Numbered from the stretch's first letter, positions 1 to 7,384 are shown. The stretch: 10,308 bases of DNA from Thermoplasmata archaeon (GCA_021793945.1 JAJYRT010000062.1:1-10308); one strand, 5' to 3'. Numbers and translations are program-made. The notes: generated by a model from the letters alone, not told the origin.

Positions 1-1052
1 TCTCTGCAGCAGAAGCCAGGGATCTGGCTGCAGATCTCTCCCTTTACGACATGATGGCACTTGCCAATTCACTCACGTCCGCCCAGGTTGGCGACGTTGT
101 TTCCTATGCCGTATCCTATAACATAAACTACTCAAACTACTGTGCGGCTTCGTGCCCCATTTGCGCCTTTTATGTGCCAATGAAGATCAAGGGCAAGACT
201 GACAGGGGGTATGAGCTCAGCCGCAACGACATCCGGAATGAGATGCAGAAGGCAAAGGCCATCGGCGCAACCGAGATACATATTGTCGGAGGATTCAATC
301 CCGATCTTCCCGTCGAGTACTATGAGGACATCTTCCGGCTTGTGAAGGCGGAGATGCCGGGAGTTACGCTCAAGGCCCTCACCATACCTGAAATAGATTT
401 CATCGCCCGGACGCATGGACTGTCAGTAAAGGAATTTGTGTCCAGGCTGCGGGATGCGGGGATGGATGCACATACCGGCGGAGGAGCGGAAATATTTGAT
501 CCTGCCGTCAGGAAGGTGATCACAACAAAGGAGAAGATATCCGGGGAGAAGTGGCTTGAAGATGCAAAGATCATACACGGCCTGGGAATAATGGGCAATT
601 CCACCATGACTTACGGGCATGTGGAAAACTTCGACCAGATAATTGACCATATTGTGAAGCTGAGGGACAACCAGATTGAAGTCCCCGGATTCCTCTCGTT
701 CATACCGCTCAAGTTCAGCATAGAGAATACACCTCTACTGAAGATGGGGAAAGTAACAATGCCCGCATCCGGGGAGACAGACCTGAAGGTGATTGCCATG
801 GCCCGGATTATTGCGGGTGCCTACATCAAGAACATAAGCGTGTACTGGGTTGCGGTTGGAAAGGAGATAGCCCAGATAGCACTGAATGGCGGAGGAAGCG
901 ACCTTGTGGGTACTGCGTTCAGCGAGAAGATATTCGGGGCAACAGACAGGCGCGACGTCACAACGTCCGAGGAACTGGATCACCTCATAAGGGAAGCTGG
1001 TAAGATACCGGCACAGAGAGACACTTTCTATAACATCCTGCGATATCCCTGA
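1..1052 (+). CDS. mqnE: Aminofutalosine synthase MqnE (radical SAM), 5' end cut by window edge
   Basis: This is a radical SAM enzyme of the futalosine pathway to menaquinone. MqnE joins the MqnA product, 3-enolpyruvyl-benzoate, to SAM to give aminofutalosine. Numbering from the ATG at 51, the cluster motif CAASCPIC gives the CxxxCxxC cysteines C31, C35 and C38. Family signatures follow: IHIVGGFNPDLP, GGGAEIF and STMTYGH. GGGAEIF and the flanking text point to MqnE rather than the paralogue MqnC. The reading frame stays open upstream of ATG 51 to the window edge (first full codon at 3). The residues there, ending DLSLYDMMALAN, match the usual MqnE N-terminal region, so ATG 51 is probably internal and the true start lies outside. 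Spacing to mqnA is 36 bp, and the two are probably one operon. Assignment as MqnE is confident from motifs; the start is inferred. Confidence 0.9.
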   Translation, partial: SAAEARDLAADLSLYDMMALANSLTSAQVGDVVSYAVSYNINYSNYCAASCPICAFYVPMKIKGKTDRGYELSRNDIRNEMQKAKAIGATEIHIVGGFNPDLPVEYYEDIFRLVKAEMPGVTLKALTIPEIDFIARTHGLSVKEFVSRLRDAGMDAHTGGGAEIFDPAVRKVITTKEKISGEKWLEDAKIIHGLGIMGNSTMTYGHVENFDQIIDHIVKLRDNQIEVPGFLSFIPLKFSIENTPLLKMGKVTMPASGETDLKVIAMARIIAGAYIKNISVYWVAVGKEIAQIALNGGGSDLVGTAFSEKIFGATDRRDVTTSEELDHLIREAGKIPAQRDTFYNILRYP

Positions 1053-1059
1053 TGGAAAA

Positions 1060-1074
1060 CCGGGCCAGACCCGG
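1060..1074 (+). other. Short hairpin between mqnE and mqnA
   Basis: A perfect 5-bp inverted repeat, CCGGG at 1060-1064 and CCCGG at 1070-1074, encloses a 5-nt loop in the mqnE-mqnA gap. No T-tract follows it. It lies just before the mqnA ribosome binding site (GGTG at 1079-1082), so it could influence mRNA processing or mqnA translation, but it may also be chance. Confidence 0.3.
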
Positions 1075-1088
1075 AAGCGGTGTAATTC

Positions 1089-1820
1089 TTGATAGGACTT
1101 ATCAACTTCAGCCACACTGAGCCCCTCTCAATGGCCATTGATCGCAGGTCGTATGTGCGTGAACACCCCCGGGACCTGCTGACTCATGTCCTTGACGGCA
1201 CTGTAGACTGTGCCATGGTCTCCCTGGTATCGTATCTTGAGAACAGGGAAAGCCTGTCCATGATGAAGACTGCCAATATTCACTCGCGGAGGGGTACCCT
1301 TTCGACGCTGCTCATTTCCAGGGGAAAGGGCATTGCAAGGGACATGGACATTGCCATAACTGCCCATACGCGAACCACCTCATATTATCTTGACCTGATA
1401 CTTTCCGCCATGCACATCCCCCACACCGACCATATCACCCATAGCACCGAAGCCTCTGACCTTCTTTCCGGCTCCACTTATGCACTCGTCATAGGCGATG
1501 AAGCCCTGAAGGTGTTCAACGGAGGTTACAGGGTGCTGATGGACATAGGATATGAATTCTCCAGGATCTTCTCCATGCCTCCCGTCTACGCAGTGACAGT
1601 ATACCGGAAGGATCATGAATACCCTGCCGCGGATTTTTCCACCCTGCAGGATGGCGTCCATGCATCCATGAAATTCAAGGGAGAAGCTGCGGAAAGGATT
1701 TCCGGATCCCTGCACGTTTCCAGAAGCGTCGTGGCATCATACTATAACTGCATATCCTATGACTTCAACCAGATGGTTGGTAACACCGTGGATTTTGTGC
1801 AAAGAGGTATCCTGCAGTAA
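1089..1820 (+). CDS. mqnA: Chorismate dehydratase MqnA
   Basis: This 243-residue cytosolic enzyme is the first step of the futalosine menaquinone pathway, dehydrating chorismate to 3-enolpyruvyl-benzoate, the substrate of MqnE encoded just upstream. The fold is that of a periplasmic-binding-protein-like lyase. The family pattern is visible in the N-terminal LINFSHTEPL (residues 4-13, compare the usual V-D-F-x-N-T-x-P-L) and in SLVSYLEN (45-52), which matches the P-x-S-S-x-E-Y block. MqnD is less likely because its typical start motif (G-x-S-P-C-P-N-D) is absent. Length is near the lower end for the family. The start is a TTG at 1089 with GGTG at 1079-1082, six bases before it. The gene ends with a clean TAA before the guaB promoter. 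Menaquinone is the main respiratory quinone in Thermoplasmatales. Confidence 0.85.
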   Translation: MIGLINFSHTEPLSMAIDRRSYVREHPRDLLTHVLDGTVDCAMVSLVSYLENRESLSMMKTANIHSRRGTLSTLLISRGKGIARDMDIAITAHTRTTSYYLDLILSAMHIPHTDHITHSTEASDLLSGSTYALVIGDEALKVFNGGYRVLMDIGYEFSRIFSMPPVYAVTVYRKDHEYPAADFSTLQDGVHASMKFKGEAAERISGSLHVSRSVVASYYNCISYDFNQMVGNTVDFVQRGILQ

Positions 1821-1830
1821 CTTTGCGTCA

Positions 1831-1842
1831 CTTTTATTTATC
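1831..1842 (+). promoter_or_regulatory. TATA box for guaB, leaderless type
   Basis: The T/A-rich stretch CTTTTATTTATC is centred about 25 bp before the guaB ATG at 1862. In archaea transcription starts about 25-27 bp after the TATA centre, which places the start site on or next to the ATG and predicts a leaderless mRNA. Confidence 0.6.
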
Positions 1843-1861
1843 AATTTTACCTTAGGGTAAC

Positions 1862-3319
1862 ATGTTTGAGGATAAATTCCAGAAAGTGAAGGAGGGATTC
1901 ACTTTCGATGATGTGCTTCTCATACCGTTCAAGGCTTTTGTGGAACCCAGGGATGTTGATGTTTCTTCCAGGCTGACAAGGAACATAAGGCTTCGTGTAC
2001 CAATCCTTAGCTCACCTATGGACACCGTGACCGAGGCCGAGATGGCCATTGCAATGGCAAGGTACGGCGGCATGGGAGTTATTCACAGGAACATGTCTAC
2101 AAACGAGCAGATCCTGCTTGTAAGGCAGGTCAAGAGGGAGGAATCCATAATAATCAGGGATGTCCACACCGTTGACCCTGACACTCCGCTGGATGTCGTA
2201 AGGAGCATAATGAAAAACAAGCACATCGGAGGATTGCCGGTGGTAAGCGGGGAGAAGCTTGTAGGCATTGTGACAAAGAGGGATATAGAATTTGCTGACA
2301 AACAGAAGAAGACAGTTTCTGACATAATGGTAAGCAAGGTCATTTCAGCGAGTGATGACATAACCATTGAGCAGGCTACGGAGATACTTTTCAAGAACCG
2401 CATCGAGAAGCTGCCACTTGTCGACAAGAAGGGCAGGCTCGTCGGACTGATCACTGCCAAGGACATATTCACCAGGGAAAAATTCCCGGACGCTACCAGG
2501 GACGAGGAAGGAAAACTCATGGTATCCGCTGCCGTTGGGCCGTTTGACATCGACAGGGCGATCAACCTGGAAAAGGAGGGTGTTGACATGATTGTGGTAG
2601 ACACCGCCCATGCACATAACCAGAATGTCCTTGAAAGCGTAAAGAAGATGAGGAAGAGCATCGGGGTCGATCTTGTTGTCGGCAATATAGCAACAAGAAC
2701 CGCCGCGGAGGATCTTATATCACTTGACGTTGACGGCCTGCGTGTAGGCATAGGTCCTGGATCAATATGCACAACCAGGATAATAGCCGGCATCGGCGTA
2801 CCCCAGCTGACGGCGGTTTCTGAAGTCGCGGAATATGCTGACGGGCAGGGTGTCCCGGTGATCTCTGACGGTGGGATAAGGTACTCAGGGGATATAGTAA
2901 AGGCATTCGCCGCTGGAGCAAACTCGGTCATGCTTGGGTCGCTCTTTGCCGGAACTGACGAGAGCCCCGGCGCGGAGATGATAATCAACGGGAGAAAATA
3001 CAAGTCATACAGGGGAATGGGATCTATCGGTGCCATACAGAAAGGCGCCTCCGACAGGTACGGGAAACTCGGGCAGAACAAGTTTGTGGCCGAGGGTGTG
3101 GAAGGTGCCGTGCCCTACAGGGGAAAGGTTCATGAGGTACTGTTCCAGCTTGTCGGCGGCCTGAAATCCGGCATGGGATACTCCGGAGCGAAGGACATAG
3201 AGGAACTCAGGAAGAATTCCAGGTTCGTCAGAATCACAACTAATGGGCTGAAGGAGAGCCATCCGCATGACATCAGGGTGCTTACGGAACCCCCGAACTA
3301 CCAGAACTATGAATTGTGA
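1862..3319 (+). CDS. guaB: Inosine-5'-monophosphate dehydrogenase
   Basis: GuaB oxidises IMP to XMP with NAD+, the committed step of GMP synthesis, in the cytosol. The 485-residue length is standard. The N-terminus has the family signature EGFTFDDVLLIP (residues 11-22). A CBS pair occupies roughly residues 100-145 and 155-205, each ending in a VGIVTKRD/VGLITAKD-type block. The catalytic loop GPGSICTTR carries the nucleophile C303. The flap region with YRGMGSIGAIQ and SDRY follows. The ATG at 1862 matches the conserved N-terminus and sits at the predicted transcription start. The gene is monocistronic by appearance, convergent with the downstream uracil-DNA glycosylase gene. CBS domains in IMPDH commonly bind purine nucleotides for regulation; whether these do is not visible here. 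Confidence 0.97.
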   Translation: MFEDKFQKVKEGFTFDDVLLIPFKAFVEPRDVDVSSRLTRNIRLRVPILSSPMDTVTEAEMAIAMARYGGMGVIHRNMSTNEQILLVRQVKREESIIIRDVHTVDPDTPLDVVRSIMKNKHIGGLPVVSGEKLVGIVTKRDIEFADKQKKTVSDIMVSKVISASDDITIEQATEILFKNRIEKLPLVDKKGRLVGLITAKDIFTREKFPDATRDEEGKLMVSAAVGPFDIDRAINLEKEGVDMIVVDTAHAHNQNVLESVKKMRKSIGVDLVVGNIATRTAAEDLISLDVDGLRVGIGPGSICTTRIIAGIGVPQLTAVSEVAEYADGQGVPVISDGGIRYSGDIVKAFAAGANSVMLGSLFAGTDESPGAEMIINGRKYKSYRGMGSIGAIQKGASDRYGKLGQNKFVAEGVEGAVPYRGKVHEVLFQLVGGLKSGMGYSGAKDIEELRKNSRFVRITTNGLKESHPHDIRVLTEPPNYQNYEL

Positions 3320-3340
3320 TACCCTGGTTACCTGGGGGTA
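3320..3340 (+). terminator. Hairpin after guaB, possible terminator
   Basis: TACCC at 3320-3324 and GGGTA at 3336-3340 form an inverted repeat that starts one base after the guaB stop codon. It is followed by an A/T-rich stretch but no long T-run. The 73-bp gap separates convergent genes, so some termination signal is expected here. The assignment is tentative. Confidence 0.3.
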
Positions 3341-3392
3341 ATAATTCTAGATCCATGCATAAATGCCAAATCCAAGGCACTTTTCTCACTGA

Positions 3393-4010
3393 TCAGGGGA
3401 CTACTTTCACGTCATAGTTCCTGACTATGGCATCGAGGGGATCAATTTCAACGTCCCTGGAAAGCCTGGATATGGTCTCGAAGTTCTCCCTGAACTTTAC
3501 GCTTCTCTTGGGATTCCTCAGTATGGCCGCTGGATGGAACTGCGGAACTATGAATGCCTTCTTGCAATAGTAAATGGATCCTGATACTTCGGTAACCTTG
3601 CCGAAGTCGTTGTTCATGATTTCACCCAGGGCCCTGATTGCGGAATTTCCCATGGGGACAATCACCCTTGGCACGATGGTTTCGATTTCATCCCTGAGGT
3701 ACGGGGAGCAGGCCCTGATCTCTGAATTCTTCGGTGTTTCGCCAACCTTAGGCCTGCACCTGACAGAGTTTGTAAGGTAGACCCTGGCCTTCGGGATCAG
3801 GGATGCTTCAAGTGTTGCGTCCAGTAGTTTGCCGCTCCTGCCGACAAACGGCTTTCCCAACTCGTCTTCTTTTGCCCCCGGTGCCTCGCCAATAATCATT
3901 ATGGTTGACTGGGATCCGCCGAATCCACAGACCGGCTTCTTGCGTGAGAACTGCAGATCGCACTTCTTGCAGTTCTTGATCTCGCTGCAGAGATCGGGAA
4001 GGTTTCTCAT
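3393..4010 (-). CDS. Family 4 uracil-DNA glycosylase (4Fe-4S)
   Basis: This 205-residue repair enzyme removes uracil from DNA arising by cytosine deamination, which matters in a heat- and acid-exposed genome. It has the family 4 layout. Iron-sulfur ligands are C14 and C17 (CKKC), C85 (SVRC) and C101 (RAC). The glycosylase motif GEAPG lies at 41-45 with E48-D49 next, then G-K-P-F-V-G-R-S-G at 52-60. The C-terminal substrate-binding motif HPAA is at 159-162. The ATG at 4010 is chosen because the cysteine spacing leaves the usual short N-terminus. No Shine-Dalgarno sequence is evident, but a TATA element lies about 24 bp upstream, so a leaderless message is likely. The permease gene ends 22 bp upstream on the same strand. 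Confidence 0.93.
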   Translation of the reverse strand: MRNLPDLCSEIKNCKKCDLQFSRKKPVCGFGGSQSTIMIIGEAPGAKEDELGKPFVGRSGKLLDATLEASLIPKARVYLTNSVRCRPKVGETPKNSEIRACSPYLRDEIETIVPRVIVPMGNSAIRALGEIMNNDFGKVTEVSGSIYYCKKAFIVPQFHPAAILRNPKRSVKFRENFETISRLSRDVEIDPLDAIVRNYDVKVVP

Positions 4011-4030
4011 TCATGGAAATAATCCGCCGA

Positions 4031-4037
4031 TATTATA
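4031..4037 (-). promoter_or_regulatory. TATA box for the uracil-DNA glycosylase gene
   Basis: On the minus strand the sequence TATAATA is centred about 24 bp before the glycosylase ATG, which suits a leaderless transcript. It overlaps the stop codon of the upstream permease gene, so the two minus-strand genes may be transcribed separately despite their 22-bp spacing. Confidence 0.5.
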
Positions 4038-4926
4038 GACTTATTGCTCGTCCAGCTGGCTTTATGTTCCTCTGGCTCCTTGAAGTGAGATAAATCCCGG
4101 CCGCCACGAGAACGAATCCCACATAGGTGAAGAGCGTATTGGTCTGGCCGAGGATGATGAAGCTGAAGAGGATGGAGAGGGCGGGGACCGTGAAGAAATA
4201 AGAGGATATGGCAGGAACGGAATACTCCCTGTATAGCTTAAGGTAGATGAAATAAGCCAGGCCTGTGCCCAGAACCCCTATATACAGGCTTATGAGGAGG
4301 AACTGCCACGTGATCCCGGAAAGGCTGAAGCTTTCCGTCGCAAAAGCCCATATCACGATGAATGGCAGCGCGTAAATATACTGGATGGCGTTGACAGTGG
4401 CAGGATGGGTTGTATGGATGTACTTCTTGTAAAAAATTGTGCCTCCCGCCCAGCTCACTGCGGACAGCACAAGAAGCACCAGCCCTATCCCCGGCCTGAT
4501 TGAGAGCTGGTCAATGAATATGAGCACGATTCCAAGGAACCCGAGCACTGTTCCCGCTATTGTGAGCGAGCTGATCCGGTCCGCGAGGAATATTGCGGAA
4601 AAGACTATGGAGAATATCGGGTATGTGTAGACAAGTATGGACGAAATAGACGCGCTTTCTGTGCTCTCCCCTATGAACCAGAGCCCCATGAAAAGCGTTA
4701 TGTTAAGTGCGGAGAGTATGACAAGCTTGACGTTTGTCATCAGGTCCCTTGGAAACTTCAGGCCTCCCTTTATGAGGAATAGGGAAAATATTGCCGCAAA
4801 CAGGACCCTGAACAGGAGGAACATCAGGGGAGGCTCGTAAACCAGGGCGAATTTAACCATTACATAGTTCAGTCCCCAGAATGAGGACATTGCAAGGAAT
4901 CCAGCCACATCTGCCGACTTTGGCAC
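4033..4926 (-). CDS. EamA/DMT-superfamily permease
   Basis: This 297-residue integral membrane protein of the drug/metabolite transporter superfamily probably exports a small metabolite. The substrate cannot be told from sequence. It begins with the EamA-like stretch FLAMSSFWGLNYVMVKFAL, and about ten hydrophobic helices arranged as two similar five-helix halves are visible. The second half begins near GIGLVLLVLSAVSWAGGTIF, with the characteristic W-x-x-G pattern. A short basic tail (SRSQRN) follows the last helix and should be cytoplasmic. The start is GTG at 4926; an in-frame TGA lies 27 nt upstream, so it cannot begin earlier, and an AGGT lies just before it. It precedes the uracil-DNA glycosylase gene, with no obvious functional link. 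Confidence 0.88.
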   Translation of the reverse strand: MPKSADVAGFLAMSSFWGLNYVMVKFALVYEPPLMFLLFRVLFAAIFSLFLIKGGLKFPRDLMTNVKLVILSALNITLFMGLWFIGESTESASISSILVYTYPIFSIVFSAIFLADRISSLTIAGTVLGFLGIVLIFIDQLSIRPGIGLVLLVLSAVSWAGGTIFYKKYIHTTHPATVNAIQYIYALPFIVIWAFATESFSLSGITWQFLLISLYIGVLGTGLAYFIYLKLYREYSVPAISSYFFTVPALSILFSFIILGQTNTLFTYVGFVLVAAGIYLTSRSQRNIKPAGRAISL

Positions 4927-5261
4927 TCGACCTGATCCCGGGTTCCTATTTCAGAATTCCGTTATGGGCAGACAGCTAAGGGTGAACTCCATGCTTCCTG
5001 TGGCCGCCAGAGTAAGTGCAGTTAGGGAATGATCATGGAACAGCCAGGTCGGGGAACGCGAAGCATTTCCCTTTTCCAGCCGATGGATTTCATATTCACT
5101 GGGCGTTATATTTGTAACCTAAATCAAAAGGGCATTTGCCCCTCACCGGCAGATCTGCACTGGCGATGCCCCGTTTATAGCTGCGCAGCACATTTCGGTT
5201 CCCATTATTAAACAAAGATAGCTCACCGTGAATCAACACAATTTTAAATCCGTCAACATTA
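4927..5261. other. 335-bp divergent spacer, no convincing gene
   Basis: This region separates the start of the minus-strand permease from the start of DP1. It holds several plus-strand TATA-like stretches (5106-5113, 5174-5180 and the likely DP1 box at 5241-5249) and a small hairpin, GGGC at 5130-5133 with GCCC at 5138-5141. A 60-codon open frame (5029-5211) has low-complexity composition, no clear ribosome binding site and no family resemblance, so I do not call it. I see no tRNA fold or C/D box guide here. An unstructured leader or small RNA cannot be excluded. Confidence 0.5.
5241..5249 (+). promoter_or_regulatory. Probable TATA box for DP1
   Basis: ATTTTAAAT is centred about 17-20 bp before the GTG/ATG start pair of the DP1 gene. 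This is slightly close for a standard TATA element of a leaderless message, but it is the best candidate in the last 50 bp of the spacer. Confidence 0.4.
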
Positions 5262-6680
5262 GTGATGCGATCACATTTGCTGTTTCAGGACAAGGTTTCC
5301 ATTCTTGACTATTTCAACAAGCACGGGCTTCTGGTTTCGCCCGAGGCACTTGACATCATACTCGCCAGGAGCCTGGGAGACATGATCCCGAGGCTGATAT
5401 CCGAGGATATTGTGAGTGCCGGATACGTTGACGAGAAGACCGTCAAGAGCATACTCATTGGAAAAACTAGCACGCCATCCGAGAATTTTGAGGTTTACAT
5501 ACCTGACGTAAGAGTCAGGAGTTCCGTGGATGATTTCAGGAACCACTTTGTGAGCAAGTATACCAAGCTCAAGAAGATCATATCCACGTCCAGTTCCATG
5601 AGGGGAAGCACAGACATACGGTCCGTGAAGAAGACATCCGGGGAGGTCAAGTTTGTTGGCATGGTGTCAACAGTAGAGAAGACGAAGAACGGGCACAAGA
5701 GGATAGTTGTCGAGGATCTAGAGGACAGCGTCAGCGTCATCCTGATGAAGAGCAAGAACCTTGCAGACGAGCTCATTCTGCAGGATGAGGTCATAGGGAT
5801 AGTGGGAAACGTATCCACCGGCCAGGGGGAGGCGGTGATATTTGCAAACGAAATCATCCGGCCAGACATACCTTTCAGGATGATTGATGAAACATCCCGG
5901 GAACCAGTATATGTTGCCTCCATTTCCGACATTCACGTTGGGAGCAAGACTTTCCGGAGGGATGACTTCAGGAAGATGATATCCTGGCTGAAAAGCTCCA
6001 GTGACGAGGCACAGAACCTCAAGTATCTCGTGCTGAGCGGAGACGTTGTCGACGGAATAGGAGTTTACCCGTCACAGGAAGATGATCTGGAAATAATGAA
6101 CCCTTTCGAGCAGTACGCCAAGCTTGGGGAATACCTGTCAGAAATTCCTGAAGACATCACGGTGTTCGTGATGCCGGGAAACCATGACAGTGTGAGGCTT
6201 GCGGAACCTCAGCCGGTGTTTTCGCAGAAGATAGCGCAGTCACTGGGCAGGAACATTACACTGCTTCCAAATCCATCCACACTGCACCTTGAGGGAAAGA
6301 ATGTCCTTGTATACCATGGAATGTCCCTTAACGACATGGTCGAGCTTGTTCCCGGAGCCAATTTCGAGACCATAGGAAAGGCCATAGAGGAGATACTCAA
6401 GAGAAGGCACCTTGCCCCGAAATACGGAGGCAAAACACCACTGATTCCAAGCCCGGTTGATTATCACGTTATCGAGGAGGTACCCGATATCTTCATAACC
6501 GGACACGTGCACTCCCACGCACTGGGAAACTATCGCGGGGTAAGATACGTGAATTCCTCGACGTGGCAATCCCAGACAGAGTACCAGAAAATGATGAACT
6601 TCAGCCCTAATCCTTCCAGGCTGACAATGTTTGACCTGAATTCCAGGACTACAATAGTAAAGAAATTCGGCGTGGATTAG
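5262..6680 (+). CDS. dp1: DNA polymerase II (PolD) small subunit DP1, exonuclease
   Basis: DP1 is the small subunit of PolD, the euryarchaeal replicative polymerase. It carries the 3'-5' proofreading nuclease and pairs with the large subunit DP2, which is not in this window. An OB-fold region lies at about residues 126-202 (VKFVGMVSTVEK onward). The calcineurin-like Mre11-type phosphoesterase domain runs from about 215 to the end. All metal-site motifs are present: D223-I-H225, G-D261-V-V-D264, G-N307-H308-D309, Y-H352-G and G-H415-V-H417. The C-terminal VNSSTWQSQTEYQK block is typical of DP1. At 472 residues it is at the short end for the family, with a reduced N-terminal region. Two starts are adjacent, GTG 5262 and ATG 5265; ATG 5265 is equally plausible. 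It ends one base from the convergent downstream gene. Confidence 0.95.
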   Translation: MMRSHLLFQDKVSILDYFNKHGLLVSPEALDIILARSLGDMIPRLISEDIVSAGYVDEKTVKSILIGKTSTPSENFEVYIPDVRVRSSVDDFRNHFVSKYTKLKKIISTSSSMRGSTDIRSVKKTSGEVKFVGMVSTVEKTKNGHKRIVVEDLEDSVSVILMKSKNLADELILQDEVIGIVGNVSTGQGEAVIFANEIIRPDIPFRMIDETSREPVYVASISDIHVGSKTFRRDDFRKMISWLKSSSDEAQNLKYLVLSGDVVDGIGVYPSQEDDLEIMNPFEQYAKLGEYLSEIPEDITVFVMPGNHDSVRLAEPQPVFSQKIAQSLGRNITLLPNPSTLHLEGKNVLVYHGMSLNDMVELVPGANFETIGKAIEEILKRRHLAPKYGGKTPLIPSPVDYHVIEEVPDIFITGHVHSHALGNYRGVRYVNSSTWQSQTEYQKMMNFSPNPSRLTMFDLNSRTTIVKKFGVD

Positions 6681-6681
6681 A

Positions 6682-7023
6682 TCAGAGGGTTCGCTTGATG
6701 ATTTCCTCTATCTCGCTCTGGAATGAACTGAGGAAATCCGTCATTGCCTCGTCCTTGATGGACTTCGGTGCAGTTGCTACCCCTATCTTTGCTGTAACCT
6801 TTGCCATCTTGGCCATGGAGTCGTATTCCTTCAGCCTGGCTTCCATGTATTCCTTCAGGACTTCCATAATCTCAGTCCTGAGCCCCTCGCTTTCATTGAT
6901 CTTCTTCTTGATGTATTCCTTGATGATGTCCTTCATTATTTCCCTGATGGCCTCGAAGTAAAGTTCCTCCGATGGCATTGTGCTCATGAAGCGTTTTATG
7001 TACAGGTCCAGATTTTCCTTCAC
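6682..7023 (-). CDS. Small helical protein of unknown function, convergent with DP1
   Basis: I do not recognise this 113-residue protein. It is almost wholly charged alpha helix, rich in K, E, I and M, with heptad-like stretches at about residues 20-70 and 95-113. It has no signal peptide, membrane segment or cysteine. The middle stretch KVTAKIGVATAP is the only part unlike a helix. It starts at a GTG (7023) and has a TATA-like element about 25 bp upstream, which fits a leaderless message. Its stop lies one base past the DP1 stop on the other strand, so the transcripts must overlap at their 3' ends. The codon pattern and the promoter suggest a real gene rather than a shadow. A scaffold or subunit role is possible but nothing in the sequence shows it. 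Confidence 0.75.
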   Translation of the reverse strand: MKENLDLYIKRFMSTMPSEELYFEAIREIMKDIIKEYIKKKINESEGLRTEIMEVLKEYMEARLKEYDSMAKMAKVTAKIGVATAPKSIKDEAMTDFLSSFQSEIEEIIKRTL

Positions 7024-7044
7024 GTTTCAATTAGAAGGACAAGG

Positions 7045-7053
7045 TAAATAAAC
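7045..7053 (-). promoter_or_regulatory. TATA box for the 113-aa protein gene
   Basis: On the minus strand GTTTATTTA is centred about 26 bp before the GTG at 7023, the spacing expected for a leaderless archaeal transcript. It lies about 30 bp from the plus-strand TATA box for eL41, forming a compact divergent promoter region. Confidence 0.5.
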
Positions 7054-7070
7054 TTTGGCTGGACTTTGAA

Positions 7071-7088
7071 AAAATAGTTATAAATAAT
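7071..7088 (+). promoter_or_regulatory. Promoter for the eL41 / tRNA-Trp unit
   Basis: A strong TATA box (TTATAAATAA at 7078-7087) is preceded by an A-rich, BRE-like purine run ending near 7074. Transcription would start near 7108, leaving a leader of about 60 nt before the TTG start of eL41. Because the tRNA begins directly after the eL41 stop codon, this promoter probably also makes the pre-tRNA. Confidence 0.65.
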
Positions 7089-7170
7089 CATAGGCAATAT
7101 GGAGACACGCTTTATCTCGTATGAAGCATGACTGCATGAAATTCAAGTGATCTAGATTTGGGGTGAAATA

Positions 7171-7278
7171 TTGAAGAGAAGTTCAAGGGACTGGAAAAAA
7201 CGCGGCAATATGCGTTGGAAATGGCGCAAGAAAAGAATTAGAAGATTAAAGAGAGCGAGAAAAGCAAACAAGATGTAA
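7171..7278 (+). CDS. rpl41e: Large-subunit ribosomal protein eL41
   Basis: This 35-residue, extremely basic peptide is ribosomal protein eL41, a small helix that binds at the interface of the two ribosomal subunits. The C-terminal 22 residues, beginning [17 protein letters not shown], match the eukaryotic form (MRAKWRKKRMRRLKRKRR) closely. The chosen start is TTG 7171 because GGGGTGA ends five bases before it, a strong ribosome binding site. That start adds an N-terminal extension of 13 residues ([12 protein letters not shown] after the initiator). The alternative ATG at 7210 gives a peptide of classic eL41 length but has no ribosome binding site. The TAA stop ends at 7278, and tRNA-Trp begins at 7279, so the two appear to share a transcript. 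Confidence 0.9.
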   Translation: MKRSSRDWKKRGNMRWKWRKKRIRRLKRARKANKM

Positions 7279-7316
7279 GGGCGCATGGGGTAGTCAGGTA
7301 TCCTAACGGGCTCCAG

Positions 7317-7384
7317 TCAGGGTGTGATTAGCTATGGGTCAACTGATCTTATGATGAGTGACTGGAACTATGAACCGGGAAGAG
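7317..7384 (+). ncRNA. Box C/D guide RNA within the tRNA-Trp intron
   Basis: The intron holds box C GTGATTA (7324-7330), box D' CTGA (7343-7346), box C' ATGATGA (7351-7357) and box D ATGA (7370-7373). Both guides are exactly 12 nt. The D' guide pairs through 7332-7340 with 7384-7392 (9 bp, one G-U); its fifth base before D' (G7338) faces C39. The D guide pairs through 7359-7366 with 7312-7319 (8 bp); its fifth base before D (G7365) faces C34. By the N+5 rule it therefore directs 2'-O-methylation of C34 and C39 of the same precursor, as established for the Haloferax and Pyrococcus tRNA-Trp introns (residues 34 and 39). Several pairs use intron bases, so methylation must precede splicing. Confidence 0.9.

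Noticed and set aside
2083..3081. A 332-aa open frame on the minus strand
   Set aside because: It is the antisense shadow of guaB, rich in S, P and T, with no family resemblance.
5029..5211. A 60-aa open frame in the permease-DP1 spacer
   Set aside because: It has no ribosome binding site, a random-looking composition, and no recognisable motif despite four cysteines.
5495..5932. A 145-aa open frame on the minus strand within DP1
   Set aside because: It is a shadow of the well-supported DP1 gene.
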